A stretch of DNA of 64,000 nucleotides, taken from contig JAPNXP010000010.1 of NCBI GenBank assembly GCA_028753945.1, positions 1,801,042 to 1,865,041 on the forward strand, written 5' to 3'. The notes below the pieces were generated by a model that searched no databases, had not been told where the DNA came from, and saw only the letters and a program-made list of their open reading frames with translations. Numbering within the stretch: position 1 is the stretch's first letter; the number at the start of each line of letters is the position of its first letter. The DNA is from Hexactinellida sp. DTS-2022 (Eukaryota; Porifera; Hexactinellida). Of this stretch, positions 35,438 through 46,495 are shown one piece after another. A program made the position numbers and the translations under genes.

Positions 35438-36377
35438 TAGTGGTTTTCAACCGGGGTTCCGCGAATAAACCTCAAGGGTTCCGCGCGATTATATGCAAAT
35501 CGATATAAATACATCAGAGACTCGGAATAGTCAATCGGAAATACAATCTTTAGCAGCTTATTGACGATCAGACCACGAATATAAGAAAGGTTCTTAATTA
35601 TTGGTCTAACAAATTTAGTCAAAAGTCTAACAAAATTCGTTATGCCTCTTAAAAATTAATGAAAAGTCGAACAAAATTAATGAAAAGTACAAAATTACTG
35701 ATAGAGCTAACTGCTCTAATTACAAAGGCGTGCTGGGTCCAAGGGGCCAAGGCGGATTATCTTCCAAAAGGGCCCTGGTTCGGGCCAAAAGCCCCGAAAT
35801 TTTTTCGTGGCCCCTATGGGCCCACGTTTAGCAACTTTCCGGGTGTTCCGGGCGGGATTCCCGCCTGTTATGTATGACCAGCACGCCCCTGTCTAATTAA
35901 CCTAATTCAGTTATTTTATCAGACTTTTCAGTAAATATGTTAGACTTTTCAATGATTTTGTTAGACTTTTCAGTAATTTTGTTAAACTTTTCAGTTATTT
36001 TGTAGACTATTTAGTAATTTAGGTAATTGAATATCTGTTAGACATTTCACAAATTTTGTTAGAGGTATAATTATACCTCTAACAGAATTTGTGAAATGTC
36101 TAACAGATTAAAAGTCTACCAAATTCTTTATATATAACAATTTATGGTAGACTTTTAATCAAATTTGTTAGACCGATAATTATAACCGTAAATAAATATG
36201 CAAAAGTAAACAATCACATATCTCACATTGAAACTGTATTGACAATACTAGTTAATTAATATAAATGTAATTAAATTTTTTATAAATATATTAGTAGGGG
36301 AGTTATAAGTGTAGGGTTCCGCGTGTGCCACAAACAATTTAGAGGTTCCGTAGTACAAAAAAGGTTGAAAACCAGTG
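35438..36377. mobile_element. hAT element nested in Ginger relic
   Basis: 940 bp with ends TAGTGGTTTTCAACC and GGTTGAAAACCAGTG and the perfect 8-bp duplication GTGTATAG. The interior repeats GTTAGACTTTTCA in both orientations. No transposase is seen. A smaller hAT MITE sits inside it. Confidence 0.85.
35723..35891. mobile_element. GC-rich hAT MITE, doubly nested
   Basis: 169 bp with ends CAAAGGCGTGCTGG and CCAGCACGCCCCTG and the perfect 8-bp duplication TCTAATTA. The interior is GC-rich with GGGCC words and gives an incidental open frame. It lies inside 35438-36377. Confidence 0.85.
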
Positions 36378-36856
36378 GTGTATAGAGTGTATCACATAGG
36401 CGTCTCAGAATCTCACGCGTCTCAAAATATCATGCAACAGACCCTTGATCACTTACTAATTTCCTCCATTAAATTCAGCGTATTTTAAAACATAGGAATG
36501 CAAATTTTCATGCATATTTAGTTATACTATTTCTTGTTAAGGTGATGATCACTAAAGACTATTGACAATAGGTTATTTTATTCTGTAGTTTATCAAATTG
36601 ACTGGAGGCTTCATTCTAATTTAATATGCACAAATCTTAGTATTCGATTAATTGATTTCAAGTATATTTATAACTATTATAACTACATCGATTTAATGAA
36701 TTTGATCTCTCGCAACAAACTTCGTTTCTTGGCATCGACTTTTTCTTTTCTCTCAATTTAGGCAAAAATATACATCCAGTCGACCATTTACCAAGTGATG
36801 GGGCTTATAGTGTCACATCTTGTCGTGAAGTCCGTATTGGTTTAATTTAGGTTATT

Positions 36857-36998
36857 ACTGTGCCGACTATACTATAGTATAGTGGCCCAGTATTGGAATC
36901 ACTGCCTTTATTATTTATATTATTTTTACTGTGCCGACTATACTATAGTATAGTGGCCCAGTATTGGAATCACTGCCTTTATTATTTTTATTATTATT
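36857..36998. repeat. 71-bp tandem duplication
   Basis: Two successive copies begin ACTGTGCCGACTATACTATA at 36857 and 36928. Each contains the palindrome ACTATAGTATAGT and ends in an ATTATT tract. Confidence 0.75.
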
Positions 36999-37727
36999 TT
37001 TTTTTTCTCCGTAGACGGTGCCCTGGCCAGAGCTTTATAGTTGATGGGCTAAAACTTGGCATGTAGGTGCGGTTGGACCGTGTAATTTGCACCTGGGGTT
37101 ACGATTTTTGATTAACAAATTTTGGACACATCTTTGACACCTTTCAAAATTTGTCTGGTCCATAACTCAAAATATGTTTTACTAACCCCGCAAATTTTAT
37201 TTCACATTTGGATTCACCATAAAATTCTGCGTCTTATGGGAGAAGAAACTTTTCAATAAAGGGGTCAATTTCTGCCAATAAATGGGGGTTGAAATTTCTT
37301 TGTTTACTCACACTTCAATTTCAATAAAACTGTGAAATCTAATTCCATTGTTTCAACTTGTAATAAATATATTGATTTAACTTGTTAAATCTTTCACTAA
37401 TGTTTCAACTTGAGATAATTTAATTGATTCAACTTATAAATTCCAGCTGGCTTCTATTCAATTGTAGTATTACTATACAATGGATTAAATAAAATATAAT
37501 AATATAAGGAATTTGTTGACTAAACACAAATCACCGTGGATAACATTACTAAAAAAAATAACTAATAATATAATTTATTATCAATACAAAATGAATGAAT
37601 GGCATTAAACTCAAGATGGTTTATGATAGAAACAAACTCAAATTTATCTACCGTTCCTTGTGACTCGGATCAAATAACAAATGCTTCTTCACACCTTGGG
37701 CGTTGATGACTTGGCGAAAAAAAATCC

Positions 37728-37837
37728 AAAATTGGAGCCTGCGCCGACAGCATGTTTCTTTGGAGGCACTATCAATAAACAACACAAAAATATAGTGCCA
37801 CCAAAGGAACATGCGTCGGCACAGGCTGCAATTTTGG
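37728..37837. repeat. hairpin repeat (family E), copy in unit 1
   Basis: Near-perfect inverted arms: GCGCCGACAGCATGTTTCTT against AGGAACATGCGTCGGCACAG, with outer TCCAAAATT / AATTTTGGA also pairing. Another good copy is 38563-38672; older ones are near 15.5, 16.1 and 32.0 kb. Confidence 0.7.
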
Positions 37838-38562
37838 ATTTTTTTTTCTCCGTAGACGGTGCCCTGGCCAGAGCTTTATAGTTGATGGGCTGAAACTTGG
37901 CATGTAGGTTCGGAGTCGACGTCTAATTTGCACCTGGGGTTACGATTTTTTATTAACAAATTTTTGACACATCTTTAACACCTTTCAAAATTTGTCTGGT
38001 CCATAACTCAAAATATGTTTTACTAAACCCCCAAATTTTATTTCACATTTGGATTCACCATAAAATTCTGCGTCTGATGGGAGAAGAAAACTTTCAATAA
38101 AGAGTTTTATTTCTGCCATAAATGGGGGTTGAAATTTCTTTGTTTACTCACACTTCAGTTTCAGTATAACTGTTAAATCTAATTCCATTGTTTCAACTTG
38201 TAATAATTATATTGATTTAACTTGTTAAATCTTACTCTATTGAATCAACTTGCGATAATTAAATTGATTTAACTTATAAATTGCAGCTGGCTTCTATTTA
38301 ATTTACCATACAATGGATAAAATAAAATAATATAATATAAGGAATTTGTTGACTTAATTCAACTCAACCGTGGATAACAATGCTAATATAAATAACTAAT
38401 AATATAATTTATTATCAATACATAATGAATGAATGGCATTAAACTCAAGATGGTTTAAGATAGAAACAAACTTCAAATTTATCTACCGTTCCTTGTGACT
38501 CGGACCAATTAACAAATGCTTCTTCACACCTTGGGCGTTGATGACTTGGCGAAAAAAAATCC

Positions 38563-38672
38563 AAAATTGCAGCCTGCGCCGACAGCATGTTCCCTTGGAG
38601 GCACTATCAATAAACAACCAACAAAATATAGTGCCTCCAAAGGAACATGCGTCGGCACAGGGTGCAATTTTG
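38563..38672. repeat. hairpin repeat (family E), copy in unit 2
   Basis: Arms GCGCCGACAGCATGTTCCCT and AGGAACATGCGTCGGCACAG fold into a stem of about 40 bp around a short AT-rich loop. Confidence 0.7.
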
Positions 38673-38680
38673 GATTTTTT

Positions 38681-39485
38681 TTATAATATTCAAATTATAA
38701 AACTATTTTACCCAGCAAGGAGGCGCGGCAAATCACTTTATTTTACATTTAGATATACCACTTAGTAAATATATAGCATCATGAACAATAGAGAAGCTCT
38801 TGAAATTATTAAGGACGTGTCTGGCAATAACTTTTAGTTTTTCCAATTCGCCCACACTTAGATGGCAAGACAACATGAAATGAGACACACATATACCGAT
38901 TGATGGAATTATTACTTCAAGTTGGAACTAATATCAAATCAGTCCTGAATTAATATTAACCAATTTTAATTGTATTTAAAAGACTTTGAAGGGAACTGAA
39001 AGTGTTCGTGTCAACCGGAACTTCGTATGAATCGTGTTCTACTAACGAGGTTCTACTGTACTTTGATTAATCCAGTTAGACTTCCATCAGCTTATTCTAT
39101 TCGTGTTTTATTATTAGCTTCCGTCCATCACATAAGTATGCATAATATTACTATCAAAGTTCTTATAAACAATTTACTAACCAAGGATTTATATTCTGCA
39201 TAAATACAGTGGAACTCACTTAGTACGTAATCGGCTTAATTAAGACGTAAAATCGGGTACTACCTACTGTTCTCTAATACCCAATTATATTCCTATCTGA
39301 CCCATTATAAATGATTCGGTTAATACGCAGGCATTGATCCATCGGGGGGGGGTTCAGGGGGGTTGCTCCCCAAAAAAATAGCTCAGGGGAAGTGGGAAAC
39401 CCCCCCCCCCCCCCACAAAGAATATTATAATATAATCCAAAAATTATATATATATAGGGACTGGCACAATTTCCGAGGTTGTTTG
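38681..39485. other. spacer with pogo-like fragments and G/C tracts
   Basis: A right end of pogo type occurs near 39040-39062 (AACGAGGTTCTACTGTA) and a left end near 39206 (CAGTGGAACTCACTTAG). 39341-39415 has G9 and C16 tracts like those of the element at 62260-62782. No gene is seen. Confidence 0.4.
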
Positions 39486-39883
39486 TAGGGCTGAAACGAA
39501 TATACCTAAAATTCGTTCTAAATGATTGAACGAATATTCGTTCGTTTGCAAACAAATATTCGTTATTACGAAACGAATATTAGATTGAAACGGATATTCG
39601 TTGACTAATTTTGAATAACAACAATACTTTTGTATAGCTTATAGATATCGTAATTATAAATTCCCACTTAAACTAGCTGATTATTAGTTAACTTGTGTAT
39701 AATATACTTCGTAACTATTATTATACCATTGTAACATGATCAAAAACCTATTTTGATCATTTTACTAGATCATGTTACTTTGTCTATAGAAATTGACTTA
39801 ATGCTTCGTCATCCAAACGAACGAATATTCTTCGTTTAGAAAAAGGTTCGTTGGCTACATTTCGAATATTCGTTTCAGCCCTA
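39486..39883. mobile_element. hAT MITE with AACGAATATTCG repeats
   Basis: 398 bp. Perfect inverted ends TAGGGCTGAAACGAATAT and ATATTCGTTTCAGCCCTA and the perfect 8-bp duplication GTTGTTTG. Interior copies of CGAATATTCGTT extend the terminal motif inward. Confidence 0.85.
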
Positions 39884-39952
39884 GTTGTTTGAGCGAAATA
39901 TATATCAGAGTTATCTTCACTATCTTTTCCGTGAATACTTTGGAACAATGTA

Positions 39953-40292
39953 CCTTATTATAGGAAATTAACGCGCCATGAAATTAACGCGAATTTCTCC
40001 AAATCGCGTTAATTTCCTTCGCGTTAATTTCATGGAGCGTTAATTTCCATGACCTTAATTTCCTGCTATTTAGCAAAATTATACAATGGTTGGACAAATT
40101 TCCGAGCTTCATATTTTCAGAATGTGCAACTAGTTTGAAAGGATATACCATGGGCACAATAATAGTATTCAATCAGGAGATTAATAATCATGAAATTATT
40201 TTATAAAAATTTTCGCGTTAATTTCATGTATTTGAAAATGTTCAGCTCCAATTCGCGTTAATTACATGGCGCGTTAATTTCCTATAATAAGG
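39953..40292. mobile_element. Tc1/pogo-type MITE with GCGTTAATTTC repeats
   Basis: 340 bp between TA dinucleotides. Ends CCTTATTATAGGAAATTAAC and GTTAATTTCCTATAATAAGG are inverted. At least seven GCGTTAATT units lie inside in both orientations. Confidence 0.75.
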
Positions 40293-40611
40293 TATATCAA
40301 ATGTCAGGAAAAAATTGTTAACTAATCGTCACCTGATGATTCATTGTGATTGTTCGTTAATGGATAGTTTAATAATTAATTATTAATTTATAGTTACACA
40401 CTGTTCTCTCTAATAGTCCACCAGTTGGCAATTGGCCTAAAGTGGACTATTAGAGAATATGGACTATTACAGATATATTAATAGTTGATTTGGACAAGTA
40501 AATAAGTAGACTATTGAGGAATTCCATGTCAAATCATCCAGCCATTTCACCAACATCAATCGATTTTTCTGAAAGTCGGTTAGGTGAAAGCCCCAGTCTA
40601 ATCATTAGATA

Positions 40612-40767
40612 CATAGGCGTCGTAAACCGCCCGGGTGCCCGGAAATGTCCGGGCGGGCCGAAGGGATTGTCCCTATGCTACTAACACTAAACTCCGAGTT
40701 TACCCGGAGTTTACCCGGAATTTCCGGGCGGCCCGAAAGATTGACCTGTGCATTTACGACGCTAATG
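40612..40767. mobile_element. GC-rich MITE with CATAGGCG ends
   Basis: 156 bp with ends CATAGGCGTCGTAAA and TTTACGACGCTAATG and the perfect 8-bp duplication ATTAGATA. The interior has CCGGGCGG and TTTACCCGGA repeats. It interrupts the left inverted arm. Confidence 0.8.
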
Positions 40768-41479
40768 ATTAGATATGTGTAACTTTTAGATTGTTTGGTC
40801 AAGTTGTTGTTGAATTATGTAGGGACAAATTTTCCAAATTTTGCCAAAAATAATTATTTTTAAAAAATATTTAATTTAACTCGTCAGTAGAAACACTTGT
40901 AAAAATGCTAGTTTATACGATATTGAGATTAAATTCACAAAAACGATAGTTTAGAATATGCAGAATCCGTCAATCATATAAGCTATCGAATTTAAACACA
41001 TTTTGTATCTCAAAATTGGAACTGAAAACATGACGTCAAGTGAAACCGGAACTATGACATAGCATTCGGGGATATTTTGGGAACCAAATTTTTCTAAATT
41101 GGCATTACGGATGTTGCAATATCTAGAAAGTTTGATTTGGTTCCCATGTATTCCCTTCAAGTTATTTGAAATTTCCGTCATTTTCCCAAATTTAAATTTT
41201 TTTGAAAACTTAGAATTCTACTAATTTTCTTCTTTATTCGCTTCTCGCTATTAGTTTAAGTGGAATGGTGTTTCTCATGTTCTCAATCTTAGGCAAGGAT
41301 GTTGGTATTTCACTCTATTTAACTGGATTCGCATATTTTAATCATCAATTCATTCACTAATTATATAATATTATATTTACATGTACTGAGATTCAATATT
41401 CATGGAAATTAATTCTGCATCAAGTGAAGAAATTTTGTATTTCCGTGCACTTTTTGAAGAAGGTTTTGGAGCTGTTATA

Positions 41480-42930
41480 TTACACAGGATGTCTGTTTGA
41501 GGAATATAACAAATATCCTCTGTTGATGGCCAGAAAACATTTTTCTGGTCTTCCAGGCCCTTTTCGATGCAGAAAACTTACCTTTACGTCACCCTCTTCC
41601 TCGCACACTTCTTCAACTAATGCAATAAACCAGTCACTATCATAAATGCAGGCTAAATAGGCACCACAATTGAGGTAAGATATTTCAAGAGGTTTTTTTA
41701 AAATATTATTCCCGATTCTTCATGAAATTATATACAATACTGTTATTTCTTTGTTCGCTTATTTTCTTGGCTGTAATTATAGTTTCATTTAATGGAGTAA
41801 ATTGGTGGAAGTTACGTGTTCCTGGAATAGTTTGTATATTAGTGAATCTATAGATAATTTAATGTTTATAATCGAACAATAAATCACATGTCATTTATAA
41901 AAAAGATTACCTTGTTTACATTGCTTCCCGCAACTCGATTACTTCACTTTTTTGTATGAAAATGAACTTAATAGTTGAAAGAATAGGAGTTGATGAGCAA
42001 AAGTTAAACATTTGTAATGGTGTTACTATATGGTTGTCTTTCGTTCTTTGTAGACTTGCTCTTGCAGTAACTCTCTTCACTGTTCCACCAATTCCGTCAC
42101 ATTGTGATTTCCCGTGCGAAGTAGCGAAGAAGTTCCAATACCTTCAAATCCAAAGTGTTTCATATGCTGGCACAAATTATACAAATTCATCATATTTTTA
42201 TATTGACCAGCACAACCATCACTGAAGCACTCAAGTTTTCGAATTTGTGGAAGCGTGATTCTTAAATGCTGATTGATCAATCGTTGGATTAAATGCACCA
42301 TAATGACATCATGCTCTGTTTCATCAGAAATGAAACAGAATGATTGGTAGCAGAGAATTTCTAAATGTAAGCGACTAATTAATTAGCTAGCTACTTTATA
42401 TATATTTTGTTATACAATAATATTTAACTAACCATCTTGCCGGTAGTAGATGACGTTCGGATGCACAGTTTCTTGAATATTATTCCAATGAATTCCCTGG
42501 ATCCCCTGGATAGCAAATGAGTAATTCTCAGCAAAGTCAAGCAAAACAATTACAAATTGATTATCAAGCTGATCTTTTCGCTTTTTATAATAGGAAGTTT
42601 GAGCTCGTGAAATGTATGAGTGAGAGGTCAGTTTATTCATCGACTGAATGGGTCTCTAAACTCTTTTTATCAGTATTTCCCTTATTACCTTTGTAACTTT
42701 TCTTCTCAATGTGATGTTCCAATGGATCACAGCAATAAGGGTTTAATAAGTAAACTTGTCGATGTACTGCTTTTGATGATGGAGACAAATAGTTTTTAAA
42801 CTATTCTTACGAATACCTGTTCTCCAGACTAATAACTCGAAGTCATCCTTTGAGACCTCTAAAGTAGGCAATATCCCGACTTTTCCATGGGTGTGTACTA
42901 AATTTTGACACACAGATTCTTCAATTCGTC
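41480..42930 (-). pseudogene. decayed gene of uncharacterised ATSHGK/CDGIGGTVKR family
   Basis: Minus strand. Recognisable in order: LNPYCCDPLEHH (about 42720), LVLLDFAENYSF-like IVLLDFAENYSF and GIHWNNIQETVHPNVIYY (42433-42640), then an intron with a GTTAGT donor and an ATTTAG acceptor. The next exon starts at 42360 with SFCFISDETEHD, FSDGCAGQYKN and, after a one-base frame change near 42140, NFFATSHGKSQCDGIGGTVKR (reported here in parts). A tail at 41500-41660 reads ACIYDSDWFIALVEEV and FLHRKGPGRP. I know these motifs as a recurrent hypothetical family of invertebrate genomes whose function I cannot name. Stops and frame changes show it is dead. Confidence 0.6.
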
Positions 42931-43895
42931 AGATTGAACAGGACTGTAGTACCATTATTCAAGAGCGAAGTATTACAGGATAGAGAAGTGTAGATTGTAA
43001 TCCGAATTTGTATGGTATTGTACATATAATAAAAATTATATATATTACAAGTTTTTGTGAATCAAGGTATAACAACCATATATATAATGAGGAATGCCTG
43101 AGGTTAGGTAATAGAAGCCAATATATATATATATATAAGACAATGTCTGTCTGTCTGTTTGTCTGTCCTCACATCTCCTCTGAGATTCCTGAACCGATCT
43201 GTACCAAAATTTTGCATATTATCTAGGATTTACCTGACCACTCCAGATAAGGAATTTTTAAGAAAAATATTCACTTTTTCCATCCCCAAGGTGACAAAAC
43301 CTTTAACCAATTAAAATTCGAGGGTTCTCCAGTATGGATTAGCATCTAGCATTCAATTAGTATAAAAGGATTTTATGTCTATCAATGTTAATTAAGTGTC
43401 CACTATAGAATGCCTAACTGAGACTGTAATTTAATTGTGCGAGAGTAAACTAATTCATCCAATCAGTTATTTGTGTTCCGTTTGTATAGCTGTTGTATTC
43501 CTATATGATTTCCCATAATATAAATAACAATCGAATATAATATAGTCCAATAAAATTCAACCTTACATTTATGTTGTTGGACAATTTAATAGTCATACCT
43601 ATTGCTATATATAGGTCGGGTTGACATATTTTTGCCAACTTCAGTCCATAGGCGTCGAACTTTCCAATTTTTCTGAAAATCTGGGTGGGGCAACCAGAGA
43701 ACATTTAAAAGACATTTATTTTATTTTGTAATTAATACGCAAAAATCACACAATTTTTAAATAAATAATGTAAGTGAGATGTAAATTTACTGAGAAAGCT
43801 TTATGCAACTTGAAATTTGGGGCAAATTAAAAACCTGTTATCTTCCACTGTTTCAACTAATTTTCAAGACAAACACCAGCTGAGGGGACGAAATC

Positions 43896-44965
43896 ATACC
43901 TGCCAACCGTACAGGGATTCCCTGTACGGTACAGGGATTTAAACATTTTGGCGGTTCTGTACAGGCGTACAGGGATTTATTTAATTTGTACAGGGATTTT
44001 TAATTAACTAATTATGTGTGAAATAATGCCTAAAAATGTCTACAGTGATGATAGCATATTCTGCCAAGCATTCTGCATTGACCACATAAAGGCACAACTG
44101 GTTGTATATATATATATATTTATATAAGAGCCCTTCGGTCTCGGTCGCTTTGCGACGGATCGGTGCTACGCACCTTAAGTTAACGGCCGCTGTGCGGACT
44201 TACTCCTCACCCTTTCTGCAAGGGAAAATGGTAGAAAGGGACGTTATATACAACCCTTTCTACCATTTTCCATAGTTTTAACTTGTTTACCAATAATACC
44301 CTTTGGAAGCTAACTTCTAGGTTGAGTTTGAATTTTATTAATTTGTTTACCTATTTTGTGTAAACAACAACAACAAAACTTCATATTATAAAATTTTAAA
44401 CCCGAAAATCGTGTTCAGGATACTTGTTTACCTATAATACCCGTTGAAAGCTAACTTCTAGGTTGATTTTAAATTTTCTTTAATTTGTTTACCTATTTTG
44501 TGTAAACAACAACAACAAAAATTCATATTAGAAAATTTTAAACGCGAAAATCGTGTTCAGCATACTTGTTTACCTATTATAACATTTGTTTACCTTTTAT
44601 ATCATTTGAAAGTTTGTTTCTATCTCATATATAAATGCGGTTTCTAGTCCCCCATCACTTTAATACAATCCGGACAAACAAACAAACAAACAGACAAACA
44701 AACAAACAAACACACACACACACATAAACAACAATCGAGATTTAATAATGTAGATATTCAAGCGTTTAGGGATTCCCTATACAATATATAATTCAATGCT
44801 TTCTCCTTTCCAAGTACTAATTAGCAATGTAAGTGTATAGTAATTCCTTGGATGAGCGAGCGCAGCGAGCGAGAAATTTGTGGGAGGTGGAAAGGGATTT
44901 TGGCCAATGTACAGGGGAAAATTGGAGCCTGTACAGGGAAATGACTCAAATAGGTTGGCATGTAT
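43896..44965. mobile_element. MITE with ATACCTGCCAACC ends
   Basis: Ends ATACCTGCCAACC and GGTTGGCATGTAT, flanked by ACGAAATC/GCGAAATC (7 of 8). Near the ends the word GTACAGGGA is repeated in both orientations. The terminal sequence resembles that of 13597-14093. Confidence 0.65.
44127..44755. repeat. family B repeat with about 125-bp tandem units
   Basis: Begins with a GAGCCCTTCGGTCTCGGTCG block and ends CGAGATTTAATAATGTAGAT. Inside are two to three units containing TTGTTTACCTATAATACCCG and AAACAACAACAACAA. A second copy is 54806-55231, and isolated CCTTCGGTCTCGGTCGC blocks occur at 48500-48535 (inverted) and 61955-62000. The layout recalls non-autonomous Helentron-like elements, but this is a guess. 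Confidence 0.5.
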
Positions 44966-45081
44966 GCGAAATCTGGGGGGGGCGAGACCTATACTGCCTC
45001 CCCCGCCCCCCCCTGCAACGACGCCTATGCTTCAGTCATAATTGACATCCTAAATGCAAACCTGTTATTAAACTATTACGT

Positions 45082-45200
45082 ATGCCACTTAAAAAACGTT
45101 CGCGTGTTGGTAATGATTGTAAACAAACGCCCAATACAGCGAGAAAGCGAATAAAACGTGAAAATGAAACTTACCACCAAGTACAAAGCGCAGAAAAGCG
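45082..45200 (+). pseudogene. Helitron-like N-terminal coding fragment
   Basis: A short frame starting MPLKKRSRVGND, very rich in Lys, Arg and Glu (RKRIKRENET, AEKRSKLAEKRH). Helitron replication-helicase proteins often begin with such a basic segment. The frame then runs into the 3' hairpin, so this would be an internal-deletion derivative. It could also be an unrelated basic ORF. Confidence 0.3.
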
Positions 45201-45325
45201 TAGTAAACTAGCAGAAAAACGCCACCCAGAGGGCGGCTTTTCGGCTAGTATAATTATAAATTAATGCGTAAGGCATTGCAAATGTAGATTTCAGTAGTCT
45301 AGTTGAGTCATTGAATTAGCTACTA

Positions 45326-45481
45326 CAGTGGAGTTGCTTTATTAGCACTCTCCTATTCCGAATATTGCTTTATTAGCAACCACTTTCCAGATCCCAAGGG
45401 TGTTAATACTGTTAATTTCATTCCCCTATTAGCAACCAGATTTAGTGCCTAACCTGAGTTGCTAATAAAACAACTCCACTG
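45326..45481. mobile_element. pogo/Tigger-type MITE
   Basis: 156 bp with ends CAGTGGAGTTGCTTTATTAG and CTAATAAAACAACTCCACTG. TA precedes it; TT follows. The interior repeats TATTAGCAACCA. Confidence 0.65.
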
Positions 45482-45616
45482 TTATTGATTTGCAATTCAA
45501 CAGAATAAACAGCTACCAAAACTTGGGGAATTGGTCAAAAATGACGGAAATTTAAAATAACATGAAGGGAATACATGGGAACCAAATCAAACTTTCTAGA
45601 TATTGCAACATCCTTA

Positions 45617-46495
45617 AGGTTCAGGTATCCTCTACAAAATCCCAAAATTTCGAAAAAATCCCAAACTATGGTAAATCTCGTTTTTATTGCATTTTCTGAT
45701 TGTGTGGATACCCATGTGGACTCTCACGAAATTTCAAAGAAAAATCCCAATTATTTCTCCAGTTTGACTCACTTCGAGTTTTGAAAAAAATATTGGGGTT
45801 CTGGTTATGGTTGCCGGTTGCAGTATACCATAGAAACTTGATAATTTCGGGACATTGCCACATTTAGGTGTTATCTTATATTTGAATTGAACAGCATATA
45901 TCGCATCTTAATTTCAAATCCTATGGAAAAATATTGAAAACTTTCAATGATACAGACTTTTTAGTGTCCTCCACCTAAGCCACTGCCATAGGGGACACTT
46001 TTTTACAAACCCCGCTATCTCCAAACACAATTATTGCCATTTCGGAAGTCATATTATGACTCATATACTACCTAGAAACAAAATCTCAATAGTTTTGGAC
46101 AGCTCTCAATTAGTTCTATCATATGAGTGCAGCGATTTCATTTGTAAATTTTCTTTTTCTTTTTATTTAATTTATTGATGATGAAAAAAGTGATGTCCAC
46201 ATTTATTGATGAAAAATTTGACTCATAAGTGATTAAAAGAATTCTTGCACTCATATGATAGTTTAGAAGTTTCTTCATGCAATGCAACAACAATCTACTC
46301 TTAATCATTAACAGGAAAATACTTATCCGTTCCGCAAAATACGATTTTATAGAAAGAAAAAAAATTCACTGAGTTACCTAGATCGAATATTATTGCATTT
46401 TTGCCATTTAGAAGATGAAGTAAATCCTCTGTAAAAAAATTAATTAATTCGGGTGAATATATTTGGTAGAAGTGCTCTAGAGTATACCTGAACCT
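45617..46495. mobile_element. Tc1/mariner-type element, AGGTTCAGG family
   Basis: 879 bp between TA dinucleotides with ends AGGTTCAGGTATCCTCT and AGAGTATACCTGAACCT. It interrupts the right inverted arm at a site intact in the left arm (near 41110). No transposase is recognised. A solo end is at 32537-32580. Confidence 0.75.

Larger units (their letters stand above)
35384..36439. repeat. relic Ginger-type end split by hAT
   Basis: 35384-35437 and 36386-36439 together form a right-type Ginger TIR (GCGTCTCAAAATATCAC, CATCCATGGTGTATAG, then GCAACA followed by GACC). They are split by the hAT element 35438-36377. Confidence 0.65.
37007..38680. repeat. 841-bp tandem duplication, two units
   Basis: Unit 1 starts at 37007 (CTCCGTAGACGGTGCCC) and unit 2 at 37848 with the same sequence. 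Both run through the same AT-rich middle to a hairpin repeat and a GCAATTTTGGATTTTTT tail. Differences are scattered substitutions and small indels. The first 190 bases also occur inverted at about 31060-31240. No gene is contained; short frames over the hairpins are incidental. Confidence 0.8.
43647..45029. mobile_element. element with CATAGGCGTCG ends, carrying nested insertions
   Basis: 1,383 bp with ends CATAGGCGTCG and CGACGCCTATG and the perfect 8-bp duplication CTTCAGTC. No transposase is seen. An element at 43896-44965 lies inside, and that contains the repeat 44127-44755. Confidence 0.8.
43110..45248 (+). mobile_element. Helitron-like segment split by CATAGGCG element
   Basis: The left part (43117-43290) starts with a TA tract and TGTCTGTCTGTCTG-type repeats and a CATCTCCTCTGAGATTCCTG block, which I associate with Helitron-like 5' regions. 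The right part encodes a basic N-terminus (45082) and ends with hairpin GCCACCC-AGA-GGGCGGC at 45221-45237, then 7 nt and CTAG before T (45245-45248), the canonical Helitron 3' pattern. No helicase remains. The 5' boundary is uncertain. Confidence 0.4.

Noticed and set aside
35659-35877. 72-codon ORF with PKG/GP-rich protein
   Set aside because: It is simply the translation of the GC-rich hAT MITE at 35723-35891.
37681-37881. Small ORFs in the 841-bp units
   Set aside because: They lie across the hairpin repeat and differ between the two units, as expected of chance frames.
44690-44730. CRISPR-like short repeats (AAAC/ACAC units)
   Set aside because: They are simple microsatellites without spacers, in a eukaryotic transposon fragment.
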